The notes: generated from the letters alone by a model not told the origin. A DNA stretch of 64,000 nt from Streptomyces fulvoviolaceus (GCF_000718165.1 NZ_JOEY01000022.1:186001-250000), one strand, 5' to 3'; counted from the stretch's first letter, positions 56,120 through 64,000 are shown. Numbers and translations are program-made.

Positions 56120-57618
56120 TGGAGACCCCCGACACCACCGGAACGCAGTACATCGCGGGCAAGCGCCGCCCCGGCACGTCCGGCGAGGAGTTCTCGGTGA
56201 CCAACCCGGCCACCGGGGAGGTCCTGGCGACCGACACCCTGGCCGGCGTCGAGGACGTGGAAGAGGCGGTCGCCGCCGCCCGCGAGGCCTTCGCGGACTG
56301 GTCGCGCACCACGCCCGCCGAACGCTCCGAGGCGCTCCTGCGCTGGGCGGATCAACTCCAGGAGCGCGCCGAGGAGTTCGCCGCGGTCGAGAGCCGTATC
56401 GGCGGCAAGCCGATCAGGCTGACCACCGGCTTCGACATCCCCGGCACCATCGACAACGTCCGGTTCTTCGCCGGTGCGGCCCGCAACCTGGAGGGCCGCG
56501 CCTCCGGCGAGTACTCCGGCGACCACACCTCCACGATCCGCCGCGAACCCATCGGCGTCGTCGGCTCGATCGCACCCTGGAACTACCCGTTGCAGATGGC
56601 GGCGTGGAAGGTGCTGCCCGCCGTCGCCGCGGGCAACACGATCGTGCTGAAGCCGTCCGAACTCACCCCGCTCACCTCGGTGATGTTCGCTGAGGCGGCC
56701 CAGGAGGCGGGCATCCCCGACGGTGTCATCAACATCGTCACCGGCACCGGCCCCGTCGCCGGGCAGGCGCTGATCACACACCCCGACGTCGCCATGGTCT
56801 CCTTCACCGGCTCCACCGCGGTCGGCCGTCAAGTCGCCGCGCAGGCAGCCGGGTTGGTCAAGCGCGTCCACCTCGAACTCGGCGGCAAGGCCCCCTTCGT
56901 CGTCTTCGACGACGCCGACCTGGAGGCCGCGGCCCGCGGTGCGGTGGCGGGGGCGCTCATCAACGCCGGCCAGGACTGTACGGCGGCCACGCGCGCGTAT
57001 GTCCAACGGCCGCTGTACGAGGGGTTCGTGGCCCGCGTCGCGGAACTGATGGACGCCGTACGCCTGGGCCCGGTCGACGACCCGGCCACCGACATGGGCT
57101 CCCTGATCTCCCTCCGGCAGCGCGACAAGGTCGCGGGCATGGTGGAGGACGCCCGGCGTTCCGGTGCCACTGTCGTACGCGGCGGGAAGATCCCCGACGG
57201 GCCGTTCGGCCGGGCCGCCTACTACGAGCCCACCCTCATCACCGACGCCGCACAGGACTCCGCCATCGTGCAGCAGGAGATCTTCGGCCCGGTCCTCGTC
57301 TGTCTGCCCTTCGACGGCGACGACGAGGCGCTCCGCCTCGCCAACGACACGCCGTACGGGCTTGCCGCGTCCGCCTGGACGACCAACGTCTACCGCGCCG
57401 GGCGCGCGAGCCGGGAGATCCAGGCGGGCTGCGTCTGGATCAACGACCACATCCCGATCATCAGCGAGATGCCGCACGGTGGCTACAAGACCTCCGGCTT
57501 CGGCAAGGACATGTCCGCCTACTCCTTCGACGAGTACACCAACGTCAAGCACGTCATCTCGGACATCACCGGTGCCTCGCACAAGGGCTGGCACGACACG
57601 ATCTTCACCAGCCACTGA
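56119..57618 (+). CDS. NAD(P) aldehyde dehydrogenase (possible 2-oxoglutarate-semialdehyde dehydrogenase)
   Basis: A 499-residue aldehyde dehydrogenase with Asn155 (APWNYPLQ), Glu253 (LELGGKAP) and nucleophile Cys287 (NAGQDCTAA). The Gln-Asp-Cys-Thr context is closer to gamma-aminobutyraldehyde/betaine-type enzymes than to the classic oxoglutarate-semialdehyde group, so the substrate is inferred from neighbours: the final oxidation to 2-oxoglutarate. It overlaps the epimerase stop by TGATG. Confidence 0.88.
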   Translation: METPDTTGTQYIAGKRRPGTSGEEFSVTNPATGEVLATDTLAGVEDVEEAVAAAREAFADWSRTTPAERSEALLRWADQLQERAEEFAAVESRIGGKPIRLTTGFDIPGTIDNVRFFAGAARNLEGRASGEYSGDHTSTIRREPIGVVGSIAPWNYPLQMAAWKVLPAVAAGNTIVLKPSELTPLTSVMFAEAAQEAGIPDGVINIVTGTGPVAGQALITHPDVAMVSFTGSTAVGRQVAAQAAGLVKRVHLELGGKAPFVVFDDADLEAAARGAVAGALINAGQDCTAATRAYVQRPLYEGFVARVAELMDAVRLGPVDDPATDMGSLISLRQRDKVAGMVEDARRSGATVVRGGKIPDGPFGRAAYYEPTLITDAAQDSAIVQQEIFGPVLVCLPFDGDDEALRLANDTPYGLAASAWTTNVYRAGRASREIQAGCVWINDHIPIISEMPHGGYKTSGFGKDMSAYSFDEYTNVKHVISDITGASHKGWHDTIFTSH

Positions 57619-57646
57619 ACCCCCGAAGGACTGAACCCCCGAAGGG
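57615..57646 (+). repeat. Tandem 16-bp duplication spanning stop and ribosome site
   Basis: CTGAACCCCCGAAGGA (57615-57630) is followed directly by CTGAACCCCCGAAGGG (57631-57646). The first copy includes the stop of the aldehyde dehydrogenase; the second supplies the AAGGGGAG ribosome site of the next gene. Confidence 0.85.
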
Positions 57647-57653
57647 GAGTGTC

Positions 57654-58454
57654 ATGACCGACTCGCCGACTGCTGCGGCCACTTCGACGGCTTCGACGGC
57701 TTCCCGCTTCCGGGAGAAGGTCTGTGTCGTCACCGGCGCGGGCGGTGGTATCGGATCCGCGATCGCCCGGCGTCTGGCGCGCGAGGGGGCCACCGTCGTG
57801 GTCTGCGACGTCGACGGCGCCACGGCGGACACAGTCGCCTCGGAGATCACGGGAGAGGGCGGGACGGCCGAGGTCGCACAGTTCGACCTCGCCGACGCGA
57901 GCGCATGCCACCAGGCCGTCGACGACGTGGTCGCCCGGCACGGACACCTCGACGTGCTGGTGAACAACGCCGGCGTCAACCGGCGCGGCGATCTCCTCGC
58001 CCTCTCCGCCGAGGACTGGGAGACGAGCTTCGCCATCAACGTGCACCCGCTGTTCCACCTGTGCCGGGCGGCGCTGCCGCACATGGCCTCCCGTGGCGGT
58101 GGTGCCATCGTCAACACCGCCTCGCAGTGGAGCCTTCAGCCGGCGCCGGGACACATCGCGTACAACGTGACCAAGGCCGCCGTCGTCGCCTTCACCCGCA
58201 GCCTCGCCCGGGACCACGCCCACCAGGGCGTCCGGGTCAACGCCGTGTGCCCGGGAGAGATCCTGACACCGATGGTGGAGGCGCATCTCGCCCGGACCGG
58301 ACGCACCGTCGCCGACCTCGACTCCCTGGTGCCGTTCGGCCGCGTCGGGACACCGGAGGAGGTCGCGGCGCTGGTCGCGTTCCTCGCCTCGGACGAGGCG
58401 CCGTACATGTGCGGATCCGTCGTCGAGATCACCGGAGCGCAGGCGGTCGCATGA
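57654..58454 (+). CDS. Classical SDR oxidoreductase (FabG-like), first of a pair
   Basis: A 266-residue SDR: TGAGGGIG cofactor site, NNAG strand motif, NTASQWSLQPAPGHIAYNVT then K (catalytic Ser, Tyr, Lys), and ending VVEITGAQAVA. The 18-residue Ser/Thr/Ala N-terminal tail is outside the fold. AAGGGGAG lies before the ATG. Its stop overlaps the next SDR start (ATGA). The substrate is unknown; reduction of a hydroxy-keto intermediate is possible. Confidence 0.88.
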   Translation: MTDSPTAAATSTASTASRFREKVCVVTGAGGGIGSAIARRLAREGATVVVCDVDGATADTVASEITGEGGTAEVAQFDLADASACHQAVDDVVARHGHLDVLVNNAGVNRRGDLLALSAEDWETSFAINVHPLFHLCRAALPHMASRGGGAIVNTASQWSLQPAPGHIAYNVTKAAVVAFTRSLARDHAHQGVRVNAVCPGEILTPMVEAHLARTGRTVADLDSLVPFGRVGTPEEVAALVAFLASDEAPYMCGSVVEITGAQAVA

Positions 58455-59212
58455 GCAGCGGAACAACTTCCCCCGCCGGCCTCCTCCTTGCCGGAAAGAC
58501 GGTCCTCGTCACCGGTGCGTCGCGCGGCATCGGCCGGGCGACCGCACTCGCCGCTCATCGCGAAGGCGCCTACGTCGTAGCGCACTGGGCCAGCAGTGAC
58601 CAGGCCGCCCACGACCTCCAACGCCGCCTGGGAGACCGCGGATCCCTGGTCCGCGCCGATCTTCGGGACCCGGGCGAGACGGAGACCCTGTGGCAGGAGG
58701 CCCTGGCCTGGCGCGGCCGCATCGACGTCCTGGTCAACAACGCGGGAGCCTGGCTCGGATCGCCGCTCGAAGACCCGACCGGGTGGCGCCAGGGATGGGC
58801 CGACAACCTGGCCCTCAACCTCACCGGCCCGGCAGACCTCAGCCGCAACGCGGTGCTGCACTTCCGTGAGCGCGGCGGAGGCATCGTCATCAGCGTGTCC
58901 AGCCGTTCCGCACACCGCGGGGACGACGCGGAACACCTGGCCTACGGCGCCGCCAAGGCAGGCTTGCTGGCCCTGACGAAGGGCATCGCCCGGGGCTTCG
59001 CGGCCGACGGTGTCCTCGCCTATTCCGTGGCACCCGGGTGGGTAGCGACGGACCTCGCCGAGGCAGGTGCAGCAGACGCTGCGAGCGTGCCACTGGGCGA
59101 GGTCACCCCGCCGCAGGACGTGGCCGAGATGATCGTGTTCCTGGCGTCCGGCCGTTCGCGCCATACGACGGGCGCCACGATCGACATCACCGGCGCGGAC
59201 TACATCCGCTGA
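58451..59212 (+). CDS. Classical SDR oxidoreductase, second of a pair
   Basis: A 253-residue SDR with TGASRGIG, NNAGAWLGSPLEDP, SVSSRSAHRGDDAEHLAYGA then AK (Ser, Tyr, Lys) and a C-terminal ATIDITGADYIR. It shares the fold but little detailed sequence with the SDR upstream, so the two likely act on different substrates or as unlike subunits. It ends the operon; no terminator is visible. Confidence 0.87.
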   Translation: MSSGTTSPAGLLLAGKTVLVTGASRGIGRATALAAHREGAYVVAHWASSDQAAHDLQRRLGDRGSLVRADLRDPGETETLWQEALAWRGRIDVLVNNAGAWLGSPLEDPTGWRQGWADNLALNLTGPADLSRNAVLHFRERGGGIVISVSSRSAHRGDDAEHLAYGAAKAGLLALTKGIARGFAADGVLAYSVAPGWVATDLAEAGAADAASVPLGEVTPPQDVAEMIVFLASGRSRHTTGATIDITGADYIR

Positions 59213-59358
59213 GACGTGGCCTGTGGTAGCGGCGTGGAGTGGAGGGACCCACCGTACGACTGCGCCGGGGATCGGTCTGCCAGCTGTTCGGGGTCCGGCG
59301 CAGCGCCGTCGTGATGCTCGTTCGGGTCCAACCGCCCAGCCATCGACGAAATCACAGG

Positions 59359-59448
59359 TCAAGAGCCCTTTGCAGCAGGCTCCAGAATCGCCACACACTC
59401 CATGTGATGCGTCATCGGAATCATGTCAGCAGGCGTGGGGCCGGGCAT
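59359..59448 (-). pseudogene. C-terminal relic of a TrmA/RlmD-type RNA methyltransferase
   Basis: On the minus strand 29 residues end MIPMTHHMECVAILEPAAKG plus Ser and stop. The P-M-T-x-H-x-E-C-V-A-x-L segment is the conserved C-terminus of uracil-5 RNA methyltransferases. Nothing of the rest of the enzyme lies upstream. The stretch 59213-59558 holds only this relic and a repeat copy. Confidence 0.55.
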
Positions 59449-59494
59449 CACAGCAGGTCAGGGGCAGTTTCTGGCGCGATTCGAAGGCCCCTGG

Positions 59495-59522
59495 GGTGCC
59501 TGGAGCGTCAAACGAGCGTCAC
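59495..59522. repeat. Dispersed 28-bp repeat, copy 2
   Basis: It matches 42386-42413 at 25 of 28 positions in the same orientation. It lies 47 bases from the RNA methyltransferase relic and 37 bases from the end of the hypothetical gene. Confidence 0.6.
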
Positions 59523-59558
59523 GACCAGCCAGAGCAGCGGCCGGCCGAACGGGCGCTC

Positions 59559-60917
59559 TCACCGAGAATCCCAGCCGAAGCGGCGCGGCTCAGCGCCGTA
59601 AGGGCTCCAGCCCTTCAGGTACGGCTTGAGATCGTCCGGTGTCGGCTCGCGGAGGTTCGGCATGACCGGTAGCCGGCTGAGCGGGTCAAGGGCCTGAACG
59701 TACTGTCGAGCCCAGTCCAGCCACAGCCTCGACGCGCCCGTGTCGGACCGGTCCGCGTCTTCGACGTTCACGAGTCGGCGCTCCAGTGCGTCGCAGTACG
59801 CGCGCAGCAGCGTCGCCTCGTGCCAGTCCCCGGCCTGCTCACGGAGCACTTCGGCGAACTGAGCCTGTACGGCCTGCTCCCTTGCCTCCACCATGGCCGC
59901 TTTCCACCGAACCTCACGGTCCGCCTTGGCCCGCTCCTCGTCCACCTTGCGTTGTGCATCCTCCACAGCCCGGGCCTCGATCTCCTTGAGGACCGCACCC
60001 AGCGCGTCCTCCACGACCCACCGATTTCGATCGCCCCAGCGGCGCTGGCGACCTGACCGGTTGTAGGGGAGCTCGATCACGAGCTTTCCGCAGCGTTCCG
60101 GATTTTCGGACTGGGGGAACTCCTGCTGAATCGTGACCGTGCAGGTGAAGCCGTCGACGACCACATCCACTTCGCCCGCTCGCCATGAGCGGGCCGGACT
60201 GTCCTTCACCTTGTATCCACGTCGCACGGCCTCGCCGACCAGGCCCTGGAGGAGAAGGAGCGTGCGCCGGCGAAGTGCGGACGGCATCGTGAGCCGCTCG
60301 TTGTCCCGGAGTGCCATGACCACCGGGTGCGGCGAGCGTAGTTGCGCCGGGACCCGGACCTGCGGCGCGTTGTTCGGCGCCTGCCCCCGCGAGTTGACGT
60401 GCGGGCCCGTCGCCAAGTACATCTCCAGTCCGCTCCGGCCGAAGCTCGTCTTCTCGATGCGCTTGCCCTGGGGCTCCAGACCGTGCCGCTTCGCATAGTT
60501 GATGACGCGACGCCACTCCGTGACCTCGTCCTCATCGGGATCGCTCACGATGACGCGCCCTTCGGCCACGAGTCGTTCGACGAGTTCGGTCGCCTTCGCA
60601 CGTCGCGCACGCGCGACAGGGCGCTCGCTGTACGGCGTCGGAGCAGTCGATGGCTTTCCACCTGGCGCGTCCTCTGTCGGACTGCTGACTCGCGCGGGAT
60701 GGTCCGGGTGATGGCCGTTCCGGAGATAGAACGTCCCTGCCTCGGTGACCTGTATACGCGTTCCGTCTTCGCCGCGCCTGACCGTCAACAGCCCCCGGTC
60801 ACGCAACGCGTAGGCCGACCGCCACTCACCCGGTGCCCAGCCTCCGGGATCCTCGCCGTCGGCTATTCGGCCAAGTAGTGCGCACTGCCGTTCGTTCAAG
60901 GGGGACCAGCGATGCAT
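59559..60917 (-). CDS. Hypothetical protein, 452 aa
   Basis: I do not recognise the family. The N-terminal 60 residues (LNERQCALLGRIADGEDPGG through GTRIQVTEAGTFYL) look like a winged helix. The middle (EVDVVVDGFTCTVTIQQEFP) is a beta-rich region, followed by a charged coiled-coil stretch (EARAVEDAQRKVDEERAKAD) and a helical end. ATG 60917 is used; a GTG at 60932 is possible. It is co-directional with the exonuclease-TerD gene 93 bp upstream. A DNA-binding or accessory protein of an acquired island is plausible but unproven. Confidence 0.6.
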   Translation of the reverse strand: MHRWSPLNERQCALLGRIADGEDPGGWAPGEWRSAYALRDRGLLTVRRGEDGTRIQVTEAGTFYLRNGHHPDHPARVSSPTEDAPGGKPSTAPTPYSERPVARARRAKATELVERLVAEGRVIVSDPDEDEVTEWRRVINYAKRHGLEPQGKRIEKTSFGRSGLEMYLATGPHVNSRGQAPNNAPQVRVPAQLRSPHPVVMALRDNERLTMPSALRRRTLLLLQGLVGEAVRRGYKVKDSPARSWRAGEVDVVVDGFTCTVTIQQEFPQSENPERCGKLVIELPYNRSGRQRRWGDRNRWVVEDALGAVLKEIEARAVEDAQRKVDEERAKADREVRWKAAMVEAREQAVQAQFAEVLREQAGDWHEATLLRAYCDALERRLVNVEDADRSDTGASRLWLDWARQYVQALDPLSRLPVMPNLREPTPDDLKPYLKGWSPYGAEPRRFGWDSR

Positions 60918-61010
60918 GGGAGCAGCCCACACCGCTCCATGGCCCCTTGCAATGACACGTACGGGTGAAAGCTCCTTGAGGGCCCGGCCCTGCTCAAGGA
61001 AACCCGTCGG

Positions 61011-62843
61011 TCATTCGACGGCGTCGACGCCGTAGCCGCGAGCGAGGTCGGCCAGGCCGTGGTCGTAGCCCTGCCCGACGGCACGCAGTCGCCAGCCCTC
61101 TCCTCGGCGGTAGAGCTCGGCGAGGATCATGGTGCGCTCGGTGGTGGCGGCGTCGAGGGTGGCCCGGGCGGTCGGGGCCGCGCCGATTCCGCAGGTGGCG
61201 GTGATCTCGATGGCTCCGACGTCGGAGAAGGTCGCGGCACCGTCGATCGCGGCGGCGATGACGACCCTCTGGATCTCCAGGGGCAATCGCTCCAGGTCGA
61301 CGGTAACGGCCTGTTCAGTTGGGCCGTCCGTGGCGAGGCGCACGGTGCCGTCGGGGTGCTCAGGGGCGCTGTAGAAGACGAAGTCCTCGTCTCCTGCTAC
61401 CTGTTCCTGTGCGTCGACCGCGAAGGCGACGACGTCCACGTCGCAGACGGTCTGCTGACGCCATGCAGCGGCCACCGTCCAGGCCGTGACGGTCTCGGAC
61501 AGGTCGATGACGGCGCCTCGGACCAGCACCTCTGCCGTGTCCCGCTGGTCCCCGGCCGCGCTCCGCGCTGGCACGAGGGCGGGCACGAGGAGCCAGTCGG
61601 CGTCGTGGACACAGAGCGCGAGGGTGGCAATGCGAGTCATGCGCCGGTCGGTCTCGCCGCCGGGCAGCACCACGACGTCGGACACGCTGGCCGAAAGGTT
61701 GACCGCCGCGGAGGCACCAAGGGCGACGGCACGAGCACGTGCCTCGGCGGCCTCGTCGTGGGTGCCGCCCAGGACCAGGACTCTGCGCCCGGCGAGCGAC
61801 TGGTCCGCCGTAACAGTGGACACGGTCGGTGCAGCAGCCCGCTGTGCCGGGACACTCATCGTCGGTGCAGGCGGTGCAGCGGGTGCGCCCGTAGGTGTCT
61901 CCGCCGCACGACGCTGCCGAGCGATCCCCTTGGCCTGGCCCGGTTGCACACTCTCCAGCAGTCGCAGATATGTCGACTCGTCCACGAGCGGGACGTCCTC
62001 GGTCGCGGCGCGACGCAGTTTCCCGGATGCCGCGCCGGGGTCGTTGGTGACAACGACGCTGGTCTGGCCGCTGACCGAGGTCATCATGTTCAGCCCGGCC
62101 GCAACCGAGCGGGCAACCAGTTCCTCACGGGAGACCCGGGTGTCCCCGGTGATGGCGACCTTCATGCCCTGCACCAGCGGCCCACCCGACGTGAGGCGGC
62201 CCGGATTGCGGTACGCGCAGGGCGTCTTGGGGACGTACGGCTTGTAGTCCTGGGGGGGCGGGCAGTCGAGGAGCGGCAGGGACAGGCCCAACTGCTCGGC
62301 CGCGTCCAGCGAGCCGCGCAGGATGCCGGAGAGCACCCGTACGTCGTCCTGCGCGTCATGGGCCCTCTCCTGACGCACGCCGTAGTGCGCGGCGAGCGTG
62401 CCCAGCTTGAGATCGGGGGTCGCGGGCCCGACCAGGCGGTTGAGAGCCAGCGTGCACAACCGCCTGCTCACCGGCACCCAGGAACGGCCATGGGCGAACT
62501 CATGGGCCAGGAAGTCGTAGTCGAACTGCGCGTTGTGCGCGACCAGGACACGGCTGCTGAGCAGTGCCCCCACCTGCGGCGCGATCTCCTCGAAGGTGGG
62601 AGCACCGGCGAGACGGTCGCGGGTGAGGCCATGGATGTGCACCGGCCCGGGGTCACAGCCCGGGTCGAGGAGGGTGGAGAACTCCCCTGTCTGGTTGCCG
62701 TGTGCATCCAGCGTGAGGATCGCAAGCGACAGGACACGGTCCCGGCCGGGTCTCAGCCCGGAGGTCTCCACGTCCACCAGCGCCCAGTCGTGGAAGTAGT
62801 CAGGCAGGGTGGGCCACTTCGCGCTCGACGACAGCAGGACCAT
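61011..62843 (-). CDS. DEDDh exonuclease - BRCT - TerD fusion protein
   Basis: A 610-residue three-part protein. Residues 18-180 are a DnaQ-type exonuclease with Asp24 and Glu26 (VDVETSG), Asp108 (HNAQFDYDF) and His162/Asp167 (HDAQDD). Residues 235-315 form a BRCT domain (GMKVAITGDTRVSREELVAR), and 365-440 a second, weaker BRCT-like unit. Residues 450-610 are a TerD calcium-binding domain (DVDVVAFAVDAQEQVAGDED; EDFVFYSAPEHPDGTVRL; TERTMILAELYRRGEGWRLR). The ATG at 62843 has GGGGAGCC upstream. The protein could trim 3' ends at damage sites under TerD control. Isolated fusions of nucleases to TerD are known from comparative studies of Ter systems. Confidence 0.85.
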   Translation of the reverse strand: MVLLSSSAKWPTLPDYFHDWALVDVETSGLRPGRDRVLSLAILTLDAHGNQTGEFSTLLDPGCDPGPVHIHGLTRDRLAGAPTFEEIAPQVGALLSSRVLVAHNAQFDYDFLAHEFAHGRSWVPVSRRLCTLALNRLVGPATPDLKLGTLAAHYGVRQERAHDAQDDVRVLSGILRGSLDAAEQLGLSLPLLDCPPPQDYKPYVPKTPCAYRNPGRLTSGGPLVQGMKVAITGDTRVSREELVARSVAAGLNMMTSVSGQTSVVVTNDPGAASGKLRRAATEDVPLVDESTYLRLLESVQPGQAKGIARQRRAAETPTGAPAAPPAPTMSVPAQRAAAPTVSTVTADQSLAGRRVLVLGGTHDEAAEARARAVALGASAAVNLSASVSDVVVLPGGETDRRMTRIATLALCVHDADWLLVPALVPARSAAGDQRDTAEVLVRGAVIDLSETVTAWTVAAAWRQQTVCDVDVVAFAVDAQEQVAGDEDFVFYSAPEHPDGTVRLATDGPTEQAVTVDLERLPLEIQRVVIAAAIDGAATFSDVGAIEITATCGIGAAPTARATLDAATTERTMILAELYRRGEGWRLRAVGQGYDHGLADLARGYGVDAVE

Positions 62844-63011
62844 ACGAGGCTCCCCTCCCCCGGGTGCGGCGGGCAGCACACCCTCTCCACGGTGATGATC
62901 GACCAGTGGGATTTTCGCACGCACCGGGCGCCGTTCGTGGTGGATCTGTAACGGAGAGCCATCCCAAAGGCGGACAGCCGGTGCTCTGTGGAGTTGGCCT
63001 CGGTGCCGGCC

Positions 63012-63074
63012 GTTTCCTGAGTGAACGGAAGCCGTGTCCACCCAGTGAACACTCGCACTGTTCACTCAGGAAAC
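63012..63074. repeat. Perfect 15-bp inverted repeat upstream of the exonuclease-TerD gene
   Basis: GTTTCCTGAGTGAAC (63012-63026) and its exact reverse complement (63060-63074) are separated by 33 bases. A further AGTGAAC lies between them at 63044-63050 and pairs with the right arm. It could be an operator or a recombinase accessory site. The rest of 62844-63199 holds only the terminator listed next. Confidence 0.75.
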
Positions 63075-63156
63075 AGACTTTGACTGGGACCGTTGCCGCT
63101 ACCCACGCGCCGACGACCGCCGGTGCCCGTAGGCCCGGCCGCGTCCCCGCCTATGG

Positions 63157-63199
63157 ACGTTCCTTCGCCCCGTCCATGGAGGACGGGGCGAAGGAACGT
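63157..63199 (-). terminator. Terminator of the recombinase gene
   Basis: A perfect 19-bp stem (63157-63175 with 63181-63199) around a 5-base loop begins immediately after the recombinase stop at 63200-63202. There is no T-run on the minus strand. Confidence 0.75.
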
Positions 63200-64000
63200 T
63201 TATGCAGCAATGGTCAGCGGAGCGTCCAGACGTTCCCAAGCACCGAGGACGGCCTTGTGGGCGTCCGGCTGCAGGTGGGCGTAGCGCTGGGTGGTCTGGA
63301 AGCTCTCGTGGCCCAAGAGGTGTTGGACCTCGTAGAGCGAGACTCCCTTCTGGACCAGCCACGAGGCGCAGGTGTGGCGCATGGAGTGCGGCGGGTAGTG
63401 CGGGACGAGGTGCTGCTCGCCGTCGGTGTCGAAGTAGTGGGCGGCTTCGACGGCGGGCCACCAAGTCTGCGTGCGCCAGTTACTGTCGGCGAGGAGGCGC
63501 CCGGAGCGGCCCTTGGTGATGGTGGTGAAGACCACGGCGTCACGGTCGAGCCGGTGGATGTGGCGTTCGAGGGCCTCCAGGACGTGGGGCGGGAGCGGGA
63601 CCTCCCGGCGGCTCCTGGAGCTCTTGGGGTACTCCTTGATACCGCTCTGGGTGTTGACCTCCACGACGAACAGCCGCGAGCGCCGCTGATCGATGCGGTG
63701 GCGGTGCAGGCCGGAGAGTTCGCCCCAGCGCAGTCCGGTGTAGAAGCCGAGCAGGCACATCGTCCGCCATGCGGTGGGCAGTTCGTCCAGGATGCTCTGG
63801 GCCTGGTCGAGGGTGAACCACTGCGGCGGTTTGACCGCGATGGCCGGCAGATCGATGTTGCGGCAGGGGCTCACCGCGAGGATGTCGTCGTCGACGGCCG
63901 CGCGCATCATCGAGGACGTCAGGTTGTACGCCCTCTTGATCGCGGAGGCTCCCGCGCCCTTCTCCACCAGGGCGCGGATCCAGCTTTGGATGTCCATGCG
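63200..64000 (-). CDS. Tyrosine recombinase/integrase (5' part beyond window)
   Basis: At least 266 residues of a phage-type integrase; the N-terminal part continues past the right edge. The end of the core-binding domain (KRAYNLTSSMMRAAVDDDIL) leads into the catalytic domain with Arg in GFYTGLRWGELSGL, His-x-x-Arg in HSMRHTCASW, His in LLGHESFQTT and nucleophile Tyr in QRYAHL, so all visible catalytic residues are present. It likely integrates or excises the element at whose edge this window ends. Confidence 0.92.
   Translation of the reverse strand, partial: RMDIQSWIRALVEKGAGASAIKRAYNLTSSMMRAAVDDDILAVSPCRNIDLPAIAVKPPQWFTLDQAQSILDELPTAWRTMCLLGFYTGLRWGELSGLHRHRIDQRRSRLFVVEVNTQSGIKEYPKSSRSRREVPLPPHVLEALERHIHRLDRDAVVFTTITKGRSGRLLADSNWRTQTWWPAVEAAHYFDTDGEQHLVPHYPPHSMRHTCASWLVQKGVSLYEVQHLLGHESFQTTQRYAHLQPDAHKAVLGAWERLDAPLTIAA

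Overview
The window is high-GC actinobacterial DNA, almost certainly a Streptomyces chromosome. Supporting signs are codon use with near-total G/C at third positions, many GTG starts, dense 4-base start/stop overlaps (GTGA, ATGA), and characteristic families: a SepF-like protein, a fur-katG pair, a YcnI copper protein, a nitrate reductase fused to a diflavin reductase, and Rv1733c-type and DUF6099-type proteins. All calls come from reading the sequence; no database search was run.

Region by region. 1-3.1 kb: zinc alcohol dehydrogenase, NmrA-like oxidoreductase, a decayed ltrA-like gene and a small conserved protein. 3.3-5.4 kb: a P-loop ATPase translationally coupled to a MazG-type pyrophosphohydrolase, then a SepF-like gene. 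5.6-8.4 kb: a GT-C-type membrane protein, then a YceI protein divergent from a MarR regulator with two near-identical operators between them. 8.6-11.5 kb: an ECF sigma factor and a probable copper locus in which ycnI sits between two paralogous membrane proteins. 11.5-18.6 kb: nitrate reductase-diflavin reductase fusion, Fur-family regulator and catalase-peroxidase. 19.4-27.5 kb: an unusual operon of a divergent glutamate synthase large subunit, a stand-alone diflavin reductase and a HemS/ChuX-like protein. 27.7-33.5 kb: a hypothetical protein, MerR regulator, SulP anion transporter with a possible Cys-containing leader peptide, and a set of broken genes (TrkA-C type, frameshifted CBS protein). 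33.6-42.3 kb: sugar-nucleotide epimerase, two-component system, a coupled GT2-DUF2064-methyltransferase operon, a membrane-anchored molybdopterin oxidoreductase, a GT-C protein, SRPBCC and TfoX-like proteins. 42.7-47.3 kb: two amino-acid permeases around a GntR regulator, and a cupin.

47.9-59.2 kb is a coherent catabolic island best read as hydroxyproline (or related D-amino acid) use: GntR regulator, polar amino-acid ABC transporter, proline-racemase-family epimerase, FAD D-amino-acid oxidase, DapA-family deaminase/lyase, aldehyde dehydrogenase and two SDRs. A GATTGTCAGAC / GATTGTTTGACAATC element lies in front of each of its three transcription units, so the GntR protein probably controls itself, the transporter and the catabolic operon. 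The first gene of the operon is a second proline-racemase homologue reduced to a skeleton by several internal deletions.

59.2-64 kb looks like the edge of an acquired island: a 29-residue relic matching the C-terminus of an RNA methyltransferase, a dispersed 28-bp repeat, a hypothetical protein, an exonuclease-BRCT-TerD fusion, a perfect 15-bp inverted repeat, and a tyrosine recombinase running off the right end.

The best candidates for something undescribed are the gltB-diflavin reductase-HemS-like operon, where no GltD is seen, and the exonuclease-BRCT-TerD fusion next to a recombinase.
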